Shown in pieces: positions 41,878 to 54,245 of a DNA stretch of 64,000 nt. This stretch comes from Fulvia fulva. Taxonomy: Eukaryota > Ascomycota > Dothideomycetes > Mycosphaerellales > Mycosphaerellaceae. Position 1 is the first letter of the stretch. Each line of letters begins with the position of its first letter. The notes beneath the pieces were generated by a model. That model ran no database searches. It worked only from the letters and a program-made list of their open reading frames with translations, and was not told the DNA's origin. The stretch is taken from the NCBI RefSeq assembly GCF_020509005.1, contig NC_063020.1, positions 2,480,001 to 2,544,000 on the forward strand, read 5' to 3'. Position numbers and translations under genes: made by a program.

Positions 41878-43204
41878 GTCTGTGGGCGGTAGTTGGGTTT
41901 TGTGAGATGGAAGATTTCTTGGAGTATCAATGGGGTTTCTGGAGATCTAGGAGTGGGAAAGAGAGAAATGTGTGCTGGAGAGAAAGGTATGAAAGAGGAC
42001 GTGATGCAGCCACTGTTTGCATCGCTGCGTGGTGCACGCCGCTGGTGAAAGTGTTTGACCGCATCGCGTTCGCTGGCGAAGTGCATACTACATTACCTGT
42101 ACCGTACCACATATCTTGCTACAGCTGTACGCTGCCGTGTCCGATGGCAATGTGTTTTACATAACCTCTTCCAGCTCACCATCGTCCCAAAGCTCTTGGT
42201 CATACTTCATCTGTCTGGCTGCTTGTAGGCTCTCTCCGCATCTTTCCATCGTTATATTCCACTGCACGAACCTGAAGGTCTCGTACTGCAGGTACCCGTT
42301 GATGACGACAAGTCCACGACTATGTCGTTGATATTGGTACGTGAACACGGAGCAGTGCAGTTGGCGCGGAGCACGTTAATCCTCACATTGCTGAGCGACG
42401 GGGTGCTGTTGACTGCCTGGTGGTCTGTGGTAGAGACTTTCGTCGCGATTGCAAGTTAGAACAATACCCAAGTCATGCCAGAGGATCGAGTGAGTAGTGA
42501 CAGGCAGCGTAGCAGAAGTGGCTTGCCATGTGCGATGCCATGTCGCGAGGTTGGTTGAGCCTTCGATGAGCTCAATGCGGTATAGCGCCTGCAGGGGTAT
42601 CCGCTCGGCATCTGCTTGCCCCTTGTCCCTCTCTTTCCCCAATGATTGCAATCCTCGTTCCTGCTCGCCACAACCTTCACGAATTGTGACAGCCATACTG
42701 CCACGCCTGGTCGTCGACTTCCCTGAAGAGCACTATCGATCATGGACATGCACTGGCTCGAGGACGAACTTTCCCAGCCACAATGATCAAAGTCCAGCTC
42801 AAAAGCCACTTTAGGGAACTTCAATCTTGTCTTGTAAAAGAAAAGGGCAGGTAGATCGTGGCTCCGGTATAGCGCCACGTCTGGCCACTCGAGCCCAAGG
42901 AGCGAGCCACAATGGCCATGTCGTCAAAGAAATTGAGATTTGCATAATCTAATCTCGAGCATTTTGGACAATGACAACGATATCCTCCTTTGTCTGGTTA
43001 TGGCTTTGAGGCTAACGACTGCACATGATATGCTGCTATGTACCAGCAGCCTCATGGCGCCGGCATCTACAGCACGTCCAACACATCTGAATCCACAGCA
43101 AGGAGCCGGCCTCCCATTCTCTCTGTCTTTCTCGAGCGCTTTCAGCAGGTCACGATCTGTTACGGAAATACTTCATCTTCAACACCTAGCGCTATTGATC
43201 AATC
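41878..43204. other. interval with possible decayed coding sequence
   Basis: Two minus-strand stretches look protein-like. One, 42157-42340, reads RGLVVINGYLQYETFRFVQW and could be the C-terminal part of a further paralogue. The other, 42376-42696, contains LQALYRIELIEGSTNLATWH; a neighbouring frame (42456-42878) has FPKVAFELDFDHCGWESSSS. Frames change between them without clear splice sites, so no gene is called. The last 250 bp are the leader of the gene at 43205. Confidence 0.35.
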
Positions 43205-44587
43205 ATGTCCGGTTATAACCCAGATCTTCCGAGGTCAACTGTTCTTCCTGGCTCGCCGTTGCTGAACCAGGACTGCACCTTTAATGATTTCGCTCGAGAC
43301 ATTGGATTCTGCAGGAAAGAGATGTTATTCAATCTGCAGAACGCTAACTTGACGAACCCAATCCATCCTTGCTTTCAAGCGACGAGATTCGCCAGCACTA
43401 TCAGATATCAGGATCTCGACCAGGCCCTTCGACTTGCTTCGCATTTCCTCGCAGTTCTGCTGCCGGAATTCTACACAATCCTCTGCGCTCAGCGGAGGAG
43501 ACATCGGAAGACGGGGAAAGACGGGCAGCCGATAGAACTCTTTGCTGAGCCTCCGAAACAACTGACCGCAGAGCAGGACTTCGCAGTGCAGGAGCAACTT
43601 CATCTTCTGGCCGGTAGTGTAGACTACGTACTCGATACCTCCCAGGATCCGTCGAACACGGTCTCGGCGACTTGTTGTGAGGCCCCGGACAAGGACCTCC
43701 CGTCTCGTGTCATGCGGCGTGGTATGTGCAGTACCATCCAGATAAACCATGCTTGTTATACACGACTCGCGTATTCATACTACGAACGAAAGAATGATAT
43801 GGTCAGGTACAACTACTACTGTCTAGAACTGGCCTCCTCACTGGTACACGAACTGGCACACGCAGCGACTAATTTACGCTGTGATCAGTATCAAAGAAAA
43901 CCTCACTACTTCCTAGGGCATACTGCTAAAACTTCCGAGGAAGGATTCGAGGTAGAGTCAAAGCTCTTTGGCGGTATCCTCATTGGAAGAGGTGCCTATG
44001 AATACAGCAACAGCTACATCTACCCCGATGGCCGACACAGCGAAGTCACCTGGCCGATAGTCTTGACGAATTGGCCAGATGCTTGCAACACGCTCCCAGC
44101 CTACACTGTTACCACTGTAGAAGACTTGATTGACACATCGGAGATGAGTGCAGAGGAGATAGAGCAAAACAAAAACGAGGTCGCAGAAGCCTTTGCTGTT
44201 TGGTACGCTGCCAAAGGCAGGGAGAAGATACCACCTGAAGTGATTGTCTTGGAGGTCCTTCCGGCATATGCCATACAATGGAACACCGACTTCCTTCACT
44301 GGCATCAGATGTTCCAGGACAGCTTCTGGGACGTCAAGGTCAAGACGTTTGGACGTGAAGCTGCCCTGTGGCCGGCGCGGGAGAGAGGCATACGCTGGCA
44401 ACTCAGGCCGGTGCAGACACGAATCGTGACGGATCCTAGCAATCTTGCCGGGGTGCCTGAGACTCATTACGTCCAGTTCACTGGGCTTGTCCGCCGGAAG
44501 GGCAATGAAGTCGCAGATTTGGATGATCTGCATCGATATCATTTCGAGCCTGATTCATCTAGTAACACTCAATTTCAGCAGTGTTAG
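43205..44587 (+). CDS. HELAH-motif putative metalloprotein
   Basis: Intronless, 460 residues, no signal peptide. The centre carries LELASSLVHELAHAATNLRC, where HELAH is a zinc-binding HExxH motif, followed 35 residues later by SEEGFEVESKLFGG, whose glutamates could give the third ligand as in gluzincins. Upstream, CSTIQINHACYTRLAYSYYE fits the short strand that usually precedes such an active site. The C-terminal part is Trp-rich. Comparable uncharacterised proteins are common in Pezizomycotina. It may be a protease or a non-catalytic relative; the sequence alone cannot decide. The start is the first ATG, in reasonable context. Confidence 0.68.
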   Translation: MSGYNPDLPRSTVLPGSPLLNQDCTFNDFARDIGFCRKEMLFNLQNANLTNPIHPCFQATRFASTIRYQDLDQALRLASHFLAVLLPEFYTILCAQRRRHRKTGKDGQPIELFAEPPKQLTAEQDFAVQEQLHLLAGSVDYVLDTSQDPSNTVSATCCEAPDKDLPSRVMRRGMCSTIQINHACYTRLAYSYYERKNDMVRYNYYCLELASSLVHELAHAATNLRCDQYQRKPHYFLGHTAKTSEEGFEVESKLFGGILIGRGAYEYSNSYIYPDGRHSEVTWPIVLTNWPDACNTLPAYTVTTVEDLIDTSEMSAEEIEQNKNEVAEAFAVWYAAKGREKIPPEVIVLEVLPAYAIQWNTDFLHWHQMFQDSFWDVKVKTFGREAALWPARERGIRWQLRPVQTRIVTDPSNLAGVPETHYVQFTGLVRRKGNEVADLDDLHRYHFEPDSSSNTQFQQC

Positions 44588-44829
44588 CGATATGTAGAGA
44601 GTAAATCTTGCCATTTCTACAAGGCCAGGCCCGATGTATGGCATTCATCACAAATACCGCACTAATCCGTCCCACGCCTCTCCATCTGCCAACCACAATG
44701 TCTCGTGCCAGAAATTTCGAAAGGTGCTAAGCAGACCTGTTTCGTCATTCCCAGGTACATTATTCATGAATCCTCAGGCTTGGAAACTGGTAGCTGGATC
44801 TGCAAGGCAGGAGGGGTCATCGGCAGCAG

Positions 44830-45725
44830 ATGTTGGCTCCATTCACCTCGCGTAATGCCAAGACCACGGCTGATGACCCATGTCAGGTGATGCATCGACA
44901 CGCGGCCCGTGCTGCACCAATAGCCGGCTTCCAAGGAAGTCCCCCTTCTGAACCCTCACGTTCTACGCGCTCACCGCCAGTCTGCCAACACGACCACGAC
45001 ATCGCAATCATTGTGCTGACGCGTGCCGGCAGGCGCAAGCTCGACGTCGCAGCGGCTACGACAGTCTTTGGCATCGCCGAGCTACTCGAGGAGATCTTAC
45101 TCGGCCTGCCTACCAAGGACCTGCTCCTTGCACAGTCGGTCTCTAGGACATGGAAAGCTGCTATCAGCAACTCGATCCGCATACAGCATGCGCTCTTCCT
45201 GAGACCGATCAGCATCGACACAAGATCTCAAGGAGATATCACCCAGGTTCGTCGCTCCTGGCGCCCGAGAACGAGATCGTCGTGCTAACACATTCTCAGT
45301 CAGGATCGGCAGGGAGCAGCGAACCCAGTGTGCTCTTCAACCCGATTCTTCCGATCGTCCATACTTCTGGTCACCGCAAATGCGAGACTACCGTAGAGAA
45401 TATCACAGCACCCGATTCTTCCGTCGGAAAGATGCTACTCTCCCAGCCTGCCGTCACTTCCATCGAACTTTTCTCGCACTACTACCGGCCAGAGACGGAA
45501 GGCAAGATGTACAAGCCACTTGTACAATCGCTGATTCACAACCCCGAGGGGGTCCGGATGCAGGACGTGTACGATCAATTGGTAAACGACGTGCGTGCAC
45601 GCACTTACTGTACTGGTGCAATATTGTTCTTCATGAGGCAGAATGCACATTACAAGTCGCTCGAGTGGGAACCGCTTGAAGATACCCGGCAGCTGGAAGC
45701 GTTGAAGGCTAGATTGAAGAAGTAA
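44830..45725 (+). CDS. F-box protein
   Basis: Exons 44830-45246 and 45300-45725 (53-bp intron, branch GCTAACA) give 280 residues. The F-box is at about 79-118: VFGIAELLEEILLGLPTKDL, then LLAQSVSRTWKAAISNS. F-box proteins link substrates to Skp1-cullin ubiquitin ligases. Behind it comes the usual fungal pattern IQHALFLRPIS, and in exon 2 FNPILPIVHTS and QPAVTSIELFSHYYRP, found in a large ascomycete family of F-box proteins of unknown target. The first 75 residues are poorly conserved in type; a start at 44890 is possible. The donor GTTCGT is not the best consensus but only this join keeps both frames. Confidence 0.75.
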
Positions 45726-46410
45726 CGAGACTGGGGCGCGACGGTGTTGGATGTCGAACGGGCAGAGGTATAGCATTGGGGAACAGAGAAAAAGAGCGCA
45801 CAGGATGGACCGTCATGCTAGCATGAGCATACTGCGAAGCTCTACAAAAATCTGCAAGTGTCAACATAGCCGGTCACTGTCACATGCGGTTGTTGAAGCT
45901 CAGCCATATATATTGCTGTGACTTTCTTCACCTCGACAGTCATCCTTGGCACAATGGTGTAGTCTAACTTGCTTTGTAATCACAAACAGTACAGGACTGG
46001 ACTTGAACTTGTACAGTGCTCCATGAAAGCCATCCTGAGGCCTTCGCAAGGTCGGCGTCTTGACATTGCGCCAAGGGTGACTGCTCTATGCCAGTTATGT
46101 AGGAGACCTGGGTTACGTCGTGGTCATGTCGCGGCAGACGCTGCATTTCGTTACATATCAGGCCATGCAATCGTGTCCGGCGATGGAAAGTCGTGAACTG
46201 AGTCCTTGCCCTTGTGATCCGGTGACAACATTCACAGCGTTATTGGAATGTTAATTCAGTGATGTGCACAACGTCTACGCCCCCAATAACGCCAGCAGAT
46301 ATCGCCCAGGTAATGATGATCATACCTGCCAACCATCGCCTCCATCCCATGAACCCTGTTCTACACCAACTCCTTCCCCTACCATAACCGCCCGCAAGCC
46401 CGTACTCACC
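45726..46410. other. intergenic region
   Basis: Convergent 3' regions of the F-box and cupin genes. No gene, RNA or repeat recognised. Confidence 0.5.
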
Positions 46411-47380
46411 TTACATACCACAAGCCGCCAAACAACTATCCACAGCCTGCACAAGATTCGCCGGCAACAACTCCCTAAACTCTTCAATATTGCTCCCATC
46501 AATACTCTGCACCTCGCCCAATGTAATGTTGACAATCTTCTCATCCAGGAAGAAGAAGTTCTGCGCAACCTGGCTCGTTCCCGGATCCTCCGAGTTCAAC
46601 GTCGCAATAAACGTAGCAGGCTCACAAGTCGGGTTGAATTGGAAGTGGATACTGCCCTGTGGGAAGACGGTACCCTGGAACGCAGATAGTTCCGAGGGAA
46701 CTTGTGTGGTGAGTTGGCCGGTCTCGCGGTTGGCCAGGAAAGCGTTCTCGAGCATAAAGCCGCTTTGGAGCTTGCCTTGGACTACGGTGAGCCATTCGGT
46801 AGCGCGGGGGTGAGTATGCTGGAGGGGGAAGTTGTCAGCTTGATGCCTTCATCGTGTGTCCGAAGGTTCGGTGCACAGGATGTCGAATGCGGTCTGTACT
46901 TACAGGACTCTTCATACCACACGCATCCAAGAACCCCACGGCTGTAGCAATCCCCTGATCAACCAGGATCGGAAAATTATTCGCATTCGCAAGGACGAAG
47001 CGGCCTCCCTCTCCCAGCGGCGCAGCCCGAGCACCGAAATCGAACACGACGCGATCACGGAGCTCATCCTCTGGAAGCAGCTCTTGACCCTCACCATTAA
47101 CAGTCAATAGGGTGTTGAAGCGGGCGACATTCGTCACGTCCTGGAGGGCTAGTCTAGCGAGCGCTGAGGCAGAGGCAGCCGCTGCGGAGGCGGCGGCGGT
47201 ATCAGCTGGTGGTGGTGATGGGGGTTGAACAATCGTTGGGATGTCGAGGGCGCTGGACGTTGCGGTGATCATGGTTGTGGGAGTTCCGCGGTGGCCATTG
47301 TTGGCGCCAGGGCCTTGAGGCACGGCGGTGACGCTGGCGATGGCGGTGAGGCCGGCGATGATGTACTTTGCGATAGACAT
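46411..47380 (-). CDS. secreted cupin (spherulin/germin-like)
   Basis: Exons 47380-46904 and 46818-46411 (85-bp intron) give 294 residues. A signal peptide (MSIAKYIIAGLTAIASVTA) precedes a Pro/Thr linker and an Ala/Ser-rich helix (residues 60-78). The cupin barrel follows: an early strand with LGEGGRFVLANANNFPILVD, then the metal motif HTHPRATEW at 160-168 (His160, His162, Glu167) directly after the intron, and a second motif in FPQGSIHFQFNPTC (His as last ligand). The end LPANLVQAVDSCLAACGM is typical of spherulin-1-like cupins. Likely a cell-wall or extracellular manganese-type protein; enzyme activity (oxalate oxidase or superoxide dismutase in plants) is not implied. Confidence 0.85.
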
Positions 47381-48677
47381 CTTGATAGTATGGAAGTGGT
47401 AGGAGTGAAATGATAGCGAAGGGATCAGCTGCGAAAGCGGTGTGGAGGCTGTTCTTGATGGGTGGTGATATGTGTGTGGAGATGGAATGGAATGGACTGG
47501 CTGGGAGTATGGTATTATACGACATCCGGTAAGGCTGCTTAATGCACGTACCATACCTAGCTGAGTAGTGGTCTATGCTTGGGCTGTGGGCTTGCATTGC
47601 ATTTAGGGCCATAAGACACGCAGGACGCGAGCGAGATCTGCTGCGGCTCAACAACACTGCATGTCTTGGCGGGAAGTATGTTGGTGCTCGGGTGAAGGAC
47701 AAGCTGCGGTGGATGGCTTCCACTGAGAAGGGCCTCTTGGACATCTGTTCATACCACTGTTCCTCTAAACTGGAGCATAACATGTGAGCGCGCAGGCCTA
47801 TTCCCGCACTTCTGGAGGAAATGTTCGCCCGCACGTGACGACGCTGCTTCGGGCCTCGTGACTGGCATCTTGACGTGGCTCCACGGCAAATTGAATGGCT
47901 GGTCTGCGCACTCCAATCAGCGCCATGTTGGTGCTAACTGGAGCATGTTGCAGACATACTGCGGCGGCAGGCCTGAATGTAAGCGGGAGCGTCCGTGTAC
48001 GCAGGAATAACGCTGAGGAGCCGAAGCCTGGGGACCGTCGCGAAACAGCGTGGCAGTGGAGAGATGAACAGGAGGAAGGATCAATAACCATAAACCGAAA
48101 TATGGCAGTCTTGTATGAACGTGTCGCTGCCGATGTGACCTGGTGTGCGCGGCTGTTGGAAGGAGCGACCGACGCTTTTGCCAAGGCATCTGACAAAGCC
48201 AAGTCAGGAATAGTGCTGCTGACATGTCGGTGTGAGAGCCAAGTGATCCAGACTCACTGGTCATCTCAGCGACGAGCAGCGTACCTTCGTCGGAGAGGCT
48301 GGGTTGGATCGAATGCTCTTGATACAGGTGGTGGCCGCTAGCCAAGCAGCAGAATCATAACCTGCTGGCTGCGACAGTAACGCCGAAGCGCAGTGAGTGT
48401 TCATGAAGTAGGCACGTTCCACGAAGCGCACCACGCCTCTCAACAGTCTTTGGTACATCGCAGCTGACTTGTGCCCTCTGAGTAGCTCGTTGATGCTCTG
48501 CTTTTGAGAGTGGAGCGGCCACCTCTTTTGTCAATGGCCCTGGCATCACTCTCTGCCGAAATGAAGATCCCCAGATTGGCGATGGTCTGGGCATTTTGTG
48601 TCAAAGTGACTTTTTGAAGGACGACCAGGAACGCATCGCGACCGACTGAGCTCTTTGTATCGATGACCGGCAGTAGC
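47381..48677. other. intergenic region
   Basis: Cupin promoter on the left side. Overlapping frames on both strands up to about 148 codons lack family features. No gene supported. Confidence 0.5.
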
Positions 48678-49412
48678 TCACTTGGCATCATCAACATCCA
48701 TGGGCTCTGTCTCCGTAGACGGCACCACATGAGTCTCCTCCACGTGGCTGTCAGTCACAGCACTGTGATACCCACCTGGTTCTGGCGAGCTGGGCAGCGG
48801 AATCTCATGAGCCAACCCAGTTTCTCGTGGGCCTCGGACCCGCCTTCGCTGCCGCCGAAGTCCAGTCTTGTTGTCCTGATCGTTCTTCGCATCTTTGTCT
48901 GCTGGATCAGGTGTATCGTTCTTCACACTTTGACTGTGCGATCGCTTGTAGCTTCTCAGACTGGCACGCTTCTCGGACCGTTTCTGGTTGCGACCTTCCC
49001 AGAATGCCTTCTCTTCATCCACGCGCAAGTTGGATAGCACCTCCGGTAAGTCTTCCGACTCATCCTCGTCCGTGTCACTGAATCGTTCAGCGTCGCTGTC
49101 ATCGCTATCGTTCTCCTCGAGCTCTTCTGGGTAGACGACATCTATGTCCGCGCTATAGCCGGCATCACCTTCGGCTAGCTCTTCGACTGTGATGTTGTCC
49201 GGCACCGATCTCTTCGCTGCCTTCTTTGCAGGGCTATGTGTGTCTGCGGGATGAATGGAACCCACGGTTGACGCGGGCGAGTCCGCACGCTCGAGGCGGC
49301 GCTTTGTTGCGCGATGTGGTGTGTAGGGCGGAGTGTGCAGACGGTGGCCTGACAGACTAGCCTCAGAGGTAAAGCCGGAAGTGGAGTACAGGGCCTCCAG
49401 CATGCCAGCCAT
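48678..49412 (-). CDS. hypothetical acidic nuclear-type protein
   Basis: Intronless, 244 residues from the ATG at 49412, which has a strong context (ccgccATGG); an ATG nine codons upstream is in frame but weaker. Not recognised. The N-terminal part holds TPPYTPHRATKRRLERADSP, a likely phosphorylated, basic segment. The middle is strongly acidic (EELEENDSDDSDAERFSDTD). A helix with KAFWEGRNQKRSEKRASLRS and a basic stretch RRQRRRVRGPRE follow, which could be a nuclear localisation signal. The end is PMDVDDAK. Disorder dominates. A chromatin- or RNA-related role is only a guess from composition. Confidence 0.6.
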   Translation of the reverse strand: MAGMLEALYSTSGFTSEASLSGHRLHTPPYTPHRATKRRLERADSPASTVGSIHPADTHSPAKKAAKRSVPDNITVEELAEGDAGYSADIDVVYPEELEENDSDDSDAERFSDTDEDESEDLPEVLSNLRVDEEKAFWEGRNQKRSEKRASLRSYKRSHSQSVKNDTPDPADKDAKNDQDNKTGLRRQRRRVRGPRETGLAHEIPLPSSPEPGGYHSAVTDSHVEETHVVPSTETEPMDVDDAK

Positions 49413-50488
49413 GGCGGTAGTGGGTTGATGTGTTGTCACGTCTTCTTATATGTATTGACTCGTACCTCACGATATCTTTCAGCGTGCATCCAGCAGTGTG
49501 TCTTTACTGCCCAAGTTGGGACGATGATGCCTCTTCACAATGTAATTCTGTCGTCGGAAGGCAAGCAGGAGCATCTTCGGAAGCGTCGAGTATGAGCAGA
49601 TGACAGTCTGGCAGCGTGACGTCTTATCTAGGGCGTTTGGGGGTTGTTCGCGGATCAGAAGTGAGGCGGGCGCTGTTTGCAGACAGCGTGACTTGCTTGG
49701 GTGAGCAGTGATGGCTGACGCTGCGATTCGCGTTGACAGCAAGACAGCAGGCGCAATGCGAAGGGAGAGGGCGCTGGTAGATCTGGGAGCTCCCTGCAGC
49801 GGGAAGAGCAGTTATCTGGACTTGGGCAGCGTTTCGCTGTCACAGTGGCAATGGGTGGTAGCGATTGGCGTGTCGCTTACAGTCGATGCCTGGTAGAACT
49901 ACCGATCGGGTGCTGGAGGAGTGGAATGCGCTGGAAATGCTCACACAAGCTGCGGGCAGTGATGCAGAGAGAGAGAGGGGGGGAGGGGAGCGACAGTGAG
50001 GGACACGACAAATTCATCCCACTATTGTTGTCTCGGACTTGGTCGGTGGGGCCAGTTTGGGCACAATAATGCCGACGCGCAGCTGCACAGCCTGCACAGC
50101 CTGCACAGCCGACGAGAGCTGGTGCGGTGGCATGTGGCATGTTGGTGGCTGCAGCAGCGAGGCGTTTGTATGATGAACGGCGAGATGGACGGTGCAGCAA
50201 TGATGTTGTGCTTGTGCTTGTGCTTGATCAATCAATCTTAGCGCAGTCCAACTTTGGTGCCTTGAGATGCCTGAAAACTATTCGACCCTGAACACTCTTG
50301 GGAAAGTCAAGGTGGCAGCTTCATATTGACCACCATTGAAACGCCCTCACACCCTCTGCCACCCGCCAACTGTCCCTCGCACTCAACACAACTGTCTCCA
50401 CTGCGACCGCACAGCTGGACATATTGCGACTGCCATCTGGTGCGCCAACATCTGCACGGAGCTGAGGCTCCTCCCTCCCTAGCCCAGC
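49413..50488. other. intergenic region with simple repeats, coatomer-alpha promoter
   Basis: Includes a purine tract at about 49966-49991, a 9-bp unit (ctgcacagc) three times at 50083-50109 and a short gcttgt repeat near 50208-50227. The 150 bases before 50489 are rich in CCACC/CTCC words, like a fungal housekeeping promoter. No gene. Confidence 0.55.
50083..50109. repeat. 9-bp tandem repeat, three copies
   Basis: Unit ctgcacagc at 50083, 50092 and 50101, exact. Confidence 0.9.
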
Positions 50489-53400
50489 ATGGCCTCCACT
50501 CCCTCAATGCTCACCAAGTTCGAGAGCAAGTCCTCGCGCGCAAAGGGAATCGCCTTCCACCCAAAGCGACCATGGATTCTCGTGTCTCTGCACTCCTCGA
50601 CCATCCAGCTGTGGGACTACCGCATGGGAACCCTCATAGACCGCTTCGAGGAGCACGATGGACCAGTAAGAGGCATTGACTTCCACAAAACACAACCGCT
50701 GTTCGTGTCGGGAGGCGACGACTACAAGATCAAGGTGTGGTCGTACCAGACGAGGAGATGTCTGTTCACGCTCAATGGCCATCTGGACTATGTCCGCACT
50801 GTCTTCTTCCACCACGAGCTGCCGTGGATCATCTCAAGCTCCGACGACCAGACCATCCGCATCTGGAACTGGCAGAACAGGTCGCTGAGTATGTACGGGT
50901 AGCTCATCTTCAAAGGATGACATGCTAACAATGCCGCAGTCTGCACCATGACCGGCCACAACCACTACACCATGTGTGCACAGTTTCACCCCAAGGAGGA
51001 CCTCGTAGTCTCGGCCTCACTCGATCAGTCAGTAAGAGTCTGGGACATCTCGGGTCTGCGAAAGAAACACTCGGCGCCAACTTCAATGTCGTTCGAGGAC
51101 CAAATTGCACGCGCAAACCAAAATCAGGCCGACATGTTTGGGAACACGGACGCGGTGGTCAAGTTTGTGCTGGAGGGCCATGACCGTGGCGTTAATTGGG
51201 TCGCATTTCACCCAACGCTGCCGCTCATTGTATCTGCCGGTGATGATCGACTCGTGAAGCTGTGGAGAATGAGCGAAACAAAAGCTTGGGAAGTGGACAC
51301 CTGCAGAGGCCATTTCCAGAACGCGTCCGCTTGTCTGTTCCACCCGCATCAGGATCTGATATTGTCTGTTGGCGAGGACAAGACTATCCGAGTTTGGGAT
51401 CTCAATCGTAGGACGTCAGTGCAGTCCTTCAAACGGGAGAATGATCGATTCTGGGTCATTGCCGCACATCCAGAGATCAACCTTTTCGCAGCTGGTCACG
51501 ACAACGGAGTCATGGTCTTCAAGCTGGAGCGTGAGCGACCTGCATCCGCCCTTTACCAGAACAATGTTTTCTACATCACCAAAGAGAAGCATGTGCGATC
51601 CTACGACTTCACGAAGAACGTGGAGAGCCCGTCAATGCTGTCCTTGAAGAAGCTTGGCAATGCTTGGGTTCCACCACGAACGCTCTCATACAACCCAGCT
51701 GAACGATCGATCCTCGTCACCACTCCCGTCGATCAGGGCAAGTATGAGATGATGAGTCTGCCACGAGACGCCTCCGGTGCTGTTGAGCCCACGAGCACCC
51801 ATAGCGGGCCTGGCTCGGCTGCTGTCTTTGTTGCACGGAATCGTTTCGCAGTCTTCAACTCTCAGAACCAGCAGATCGACGTCAAGGACCTCAGCAACCA
51901 GACCACGAAGACAATCAAGCCTCCGACTGGAACGACCGACATGGTTTTCGGTGGCACCGGCTGTCTGCTCCTGATTACACCCACGCACGTCTACTTGTAT
52001 GACATTCAACAGAAAAAGCAGCTTGCAGAGCTTGCAGTCACTGGTGTCAAGTACGTTGTATGGTCCGCCGATGGCTTACATGCTGCCCTGCTTAGCAAGC
52101 ACAATGTCACCATCGTCAACAAGTCGCTTGAGCAGATCAGCACGCTGCATGAGACCATCAGGATCAAGAGCGCGGCATGGGATGATGCTGGCGTTCTACT
52201 CTACTCCACTCTCAACCACATCAAGTATGCGCTCATGAACGGCGACAACGGCATTGTGCGGACACTCGAGCATGTCATCTACCTCGTCCGCGTCAAGGGC
52301 AAGACTGTGTACTGTCTGGATCGCGCGGCGAAGCCAAAGGTTCTTACGATCGACCCAACCGAGTATCGCTTCAAGCTTGCACTCGTCAAACGCCATTATG
52401 ATGAGATGCTGAACATCATCAAGACATCCAGCTTAGTCGGCCAGAGCATCATCTCGTATCTGCAGAAGAAGGGCTACCCCGAGATCGCGCTGCAATTCGT
52501 CCAGGACCCACAAACCCGATTCGAGCTCGCGATCGAGTGTGGCAACTTGGATGTAGCAGTCGAGATGGCCAAGCAGCTTGATCGTCCCCAGCTCTGGCAG
52601 CGACTCAGCACCGAGGCGTTAGCTCACGGCAACCACCAAGTTGTCGAGATGACCTACCAGAAGCTGCGCAACTTCGACAAGCTGTCCTTCCTATACCTCG
52701 CTACTGGTGACCAAGAGAAGCTCAACCGCATGGCAAAGATCGCAGAACACAGGGGCGACCAGACCAGCCGGTTCCAGAACTCTCTGTACCTAGGAGATGT
52801 TGAAAGCCGGATAGAGATGCTGAAGGAAGTGGACCAGTATCCTCTCGCATACCTGACCGCCAAGACGCATGGGCTCGAAGATGAATGCCAGGCCATTCTC
52901 GAGGCGAGCGGGTTGACGGAGGACCAAGTATCACTTCCAGGACTTGGGCAGCCAGCCGCACCTCCCAAGGCTGTCGCGCCCACCTTCAAGACAAACTGGC
53001 CCACAAGATCGACTGGTGCGAGTTCTTTCGAAAAGGCACTTCTTGCTGAGGGTGACGAAACCGTCGCACCAGACACGAATGGCTATGCGGAAGAGGACCT
53101 GCTGGTTGAAGACGAACTTGCGCCTACCGGAGCTATGGACGACCAAGACGAGGAGCACGCGGCCGCCGGCTGGGACATGGGTGACGATGCTGTTGCTGAG
53201 GTTGAGGACGACTTCGTCAATGTCGAGGGCCCTGAAGCGGGTGCAGGCAGCAGCGAAGCAGATCTCTGGGCACGCAACTCACCACTGGCAGCGGACCATG
53301 CAGCAGCCGGCAGCTTCGATACAGCCATGAACCTGCTGAATAGGCAGGTTGGTGCTGTCAACTTCAAGCCGCTCGAGGACCGCTTCATGGAGATCTTCCA

Positions 53401-54245
53401 GGCCACACGAACATATCTACCCGCCAACCCTGGCATGCCACCTCTTGTCAACTATGTTCGCAGGACATTGAACGAGACCGACTCGAGGAAGGTGCTGCCG
53501 CTCATACCCCGTGATCTCGATTCTGTACAAGCTAGCGAGATTGCTGCTGGCAAGAACGCCATGAAGGCGAACAAGCTGGAAGATGGTGTTGTTGCTTTCA
53601 AGAAGGCATTGCACCTCCTCATGGTCAACGCAGTCTCGTCACAGGCACAAGTGCATGAGGCTACAGCTGCCGTGCAGCAAGCTGCACAATATGTGCTTGC
53701 GATGACGATCGAGCTTGAGCGACGAAAGATTGTCGGCACACAGACAGACCTGAGCTCATTCTCAGATGACCAGAAGAAGCGCGCACTCGAGCTTTCAGCT
53801 TACTTTACAGTGCCTGACATTGAGCCTCAACATCAAACCCTAGCCTTGTTCTCGGCCATGAACTTTGCCAACAAAAACAAGCAGCTCGGCAGCGTGCTGA
53901 ACTTCGCAAATTCACTTATCGAGAAGGGCACCAACCAGAAGTTCAAGGACACAGTGAGTTCCAGACGTCTTTGCATTTGTTTCACGAGCTAACATGTGTC
54001 AGGCACGCAAGATGAAAGCGGTAGCCGAGCGCTCGCCCACCGATGCCGTGGAGATCGAGTTCGACACATTCGGCGAGTTCGAGATCTGCGGTGCATCTTA
54101 CACACCCATATATGCCGGCGAGGCCAGCACGAGCTGTCCATTTGACGGCACGAAGTACCACACCAAGTACAAGGGAACCGTGTGCAAGATCTGTGAGGTG
54201 TCAGCGATCGGTTCGCCCAGCAGTGGCTTGAGGTTGACGGTATGA
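50489..54245 (+). CDS. COP1: coatomer subunit alpha (alpha-COP)
   Basis: Alpha-COP is the large subunit of the COPI coat on Golgi-to-ER vesicles; its N-terminal beta-propeller binds dilysine cargo tails. Exons 50489-50888, 50940-53953 and 54003-54245 (introns 51 and 49 bp) give 1218 residues, the family's normal length. The first seven WD40 repeats (about 1-310) are clear, with GH...WD spacing: [53 protein letters not shown]. The coatomer WD-associated region follows ([13 protein letters not shown] [20 protein letters not shown]). The C-terminal epsilon-COP-binding domain starts near 800 and ends with the cysteine-bearing [20 protein letters not shown]. Both introns are at opposite ends of the gene. 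No anomalies. Confidence 0.97.

Noticed and set aside
41487..42086. 199-codon intronless reading of paralogue C
   Set aside because: Its N-terminal 95 codons are low-complexity and lack the block shared with genes A and B; the GC-AG splice gives a consistent family structure. Kept as the alternative.
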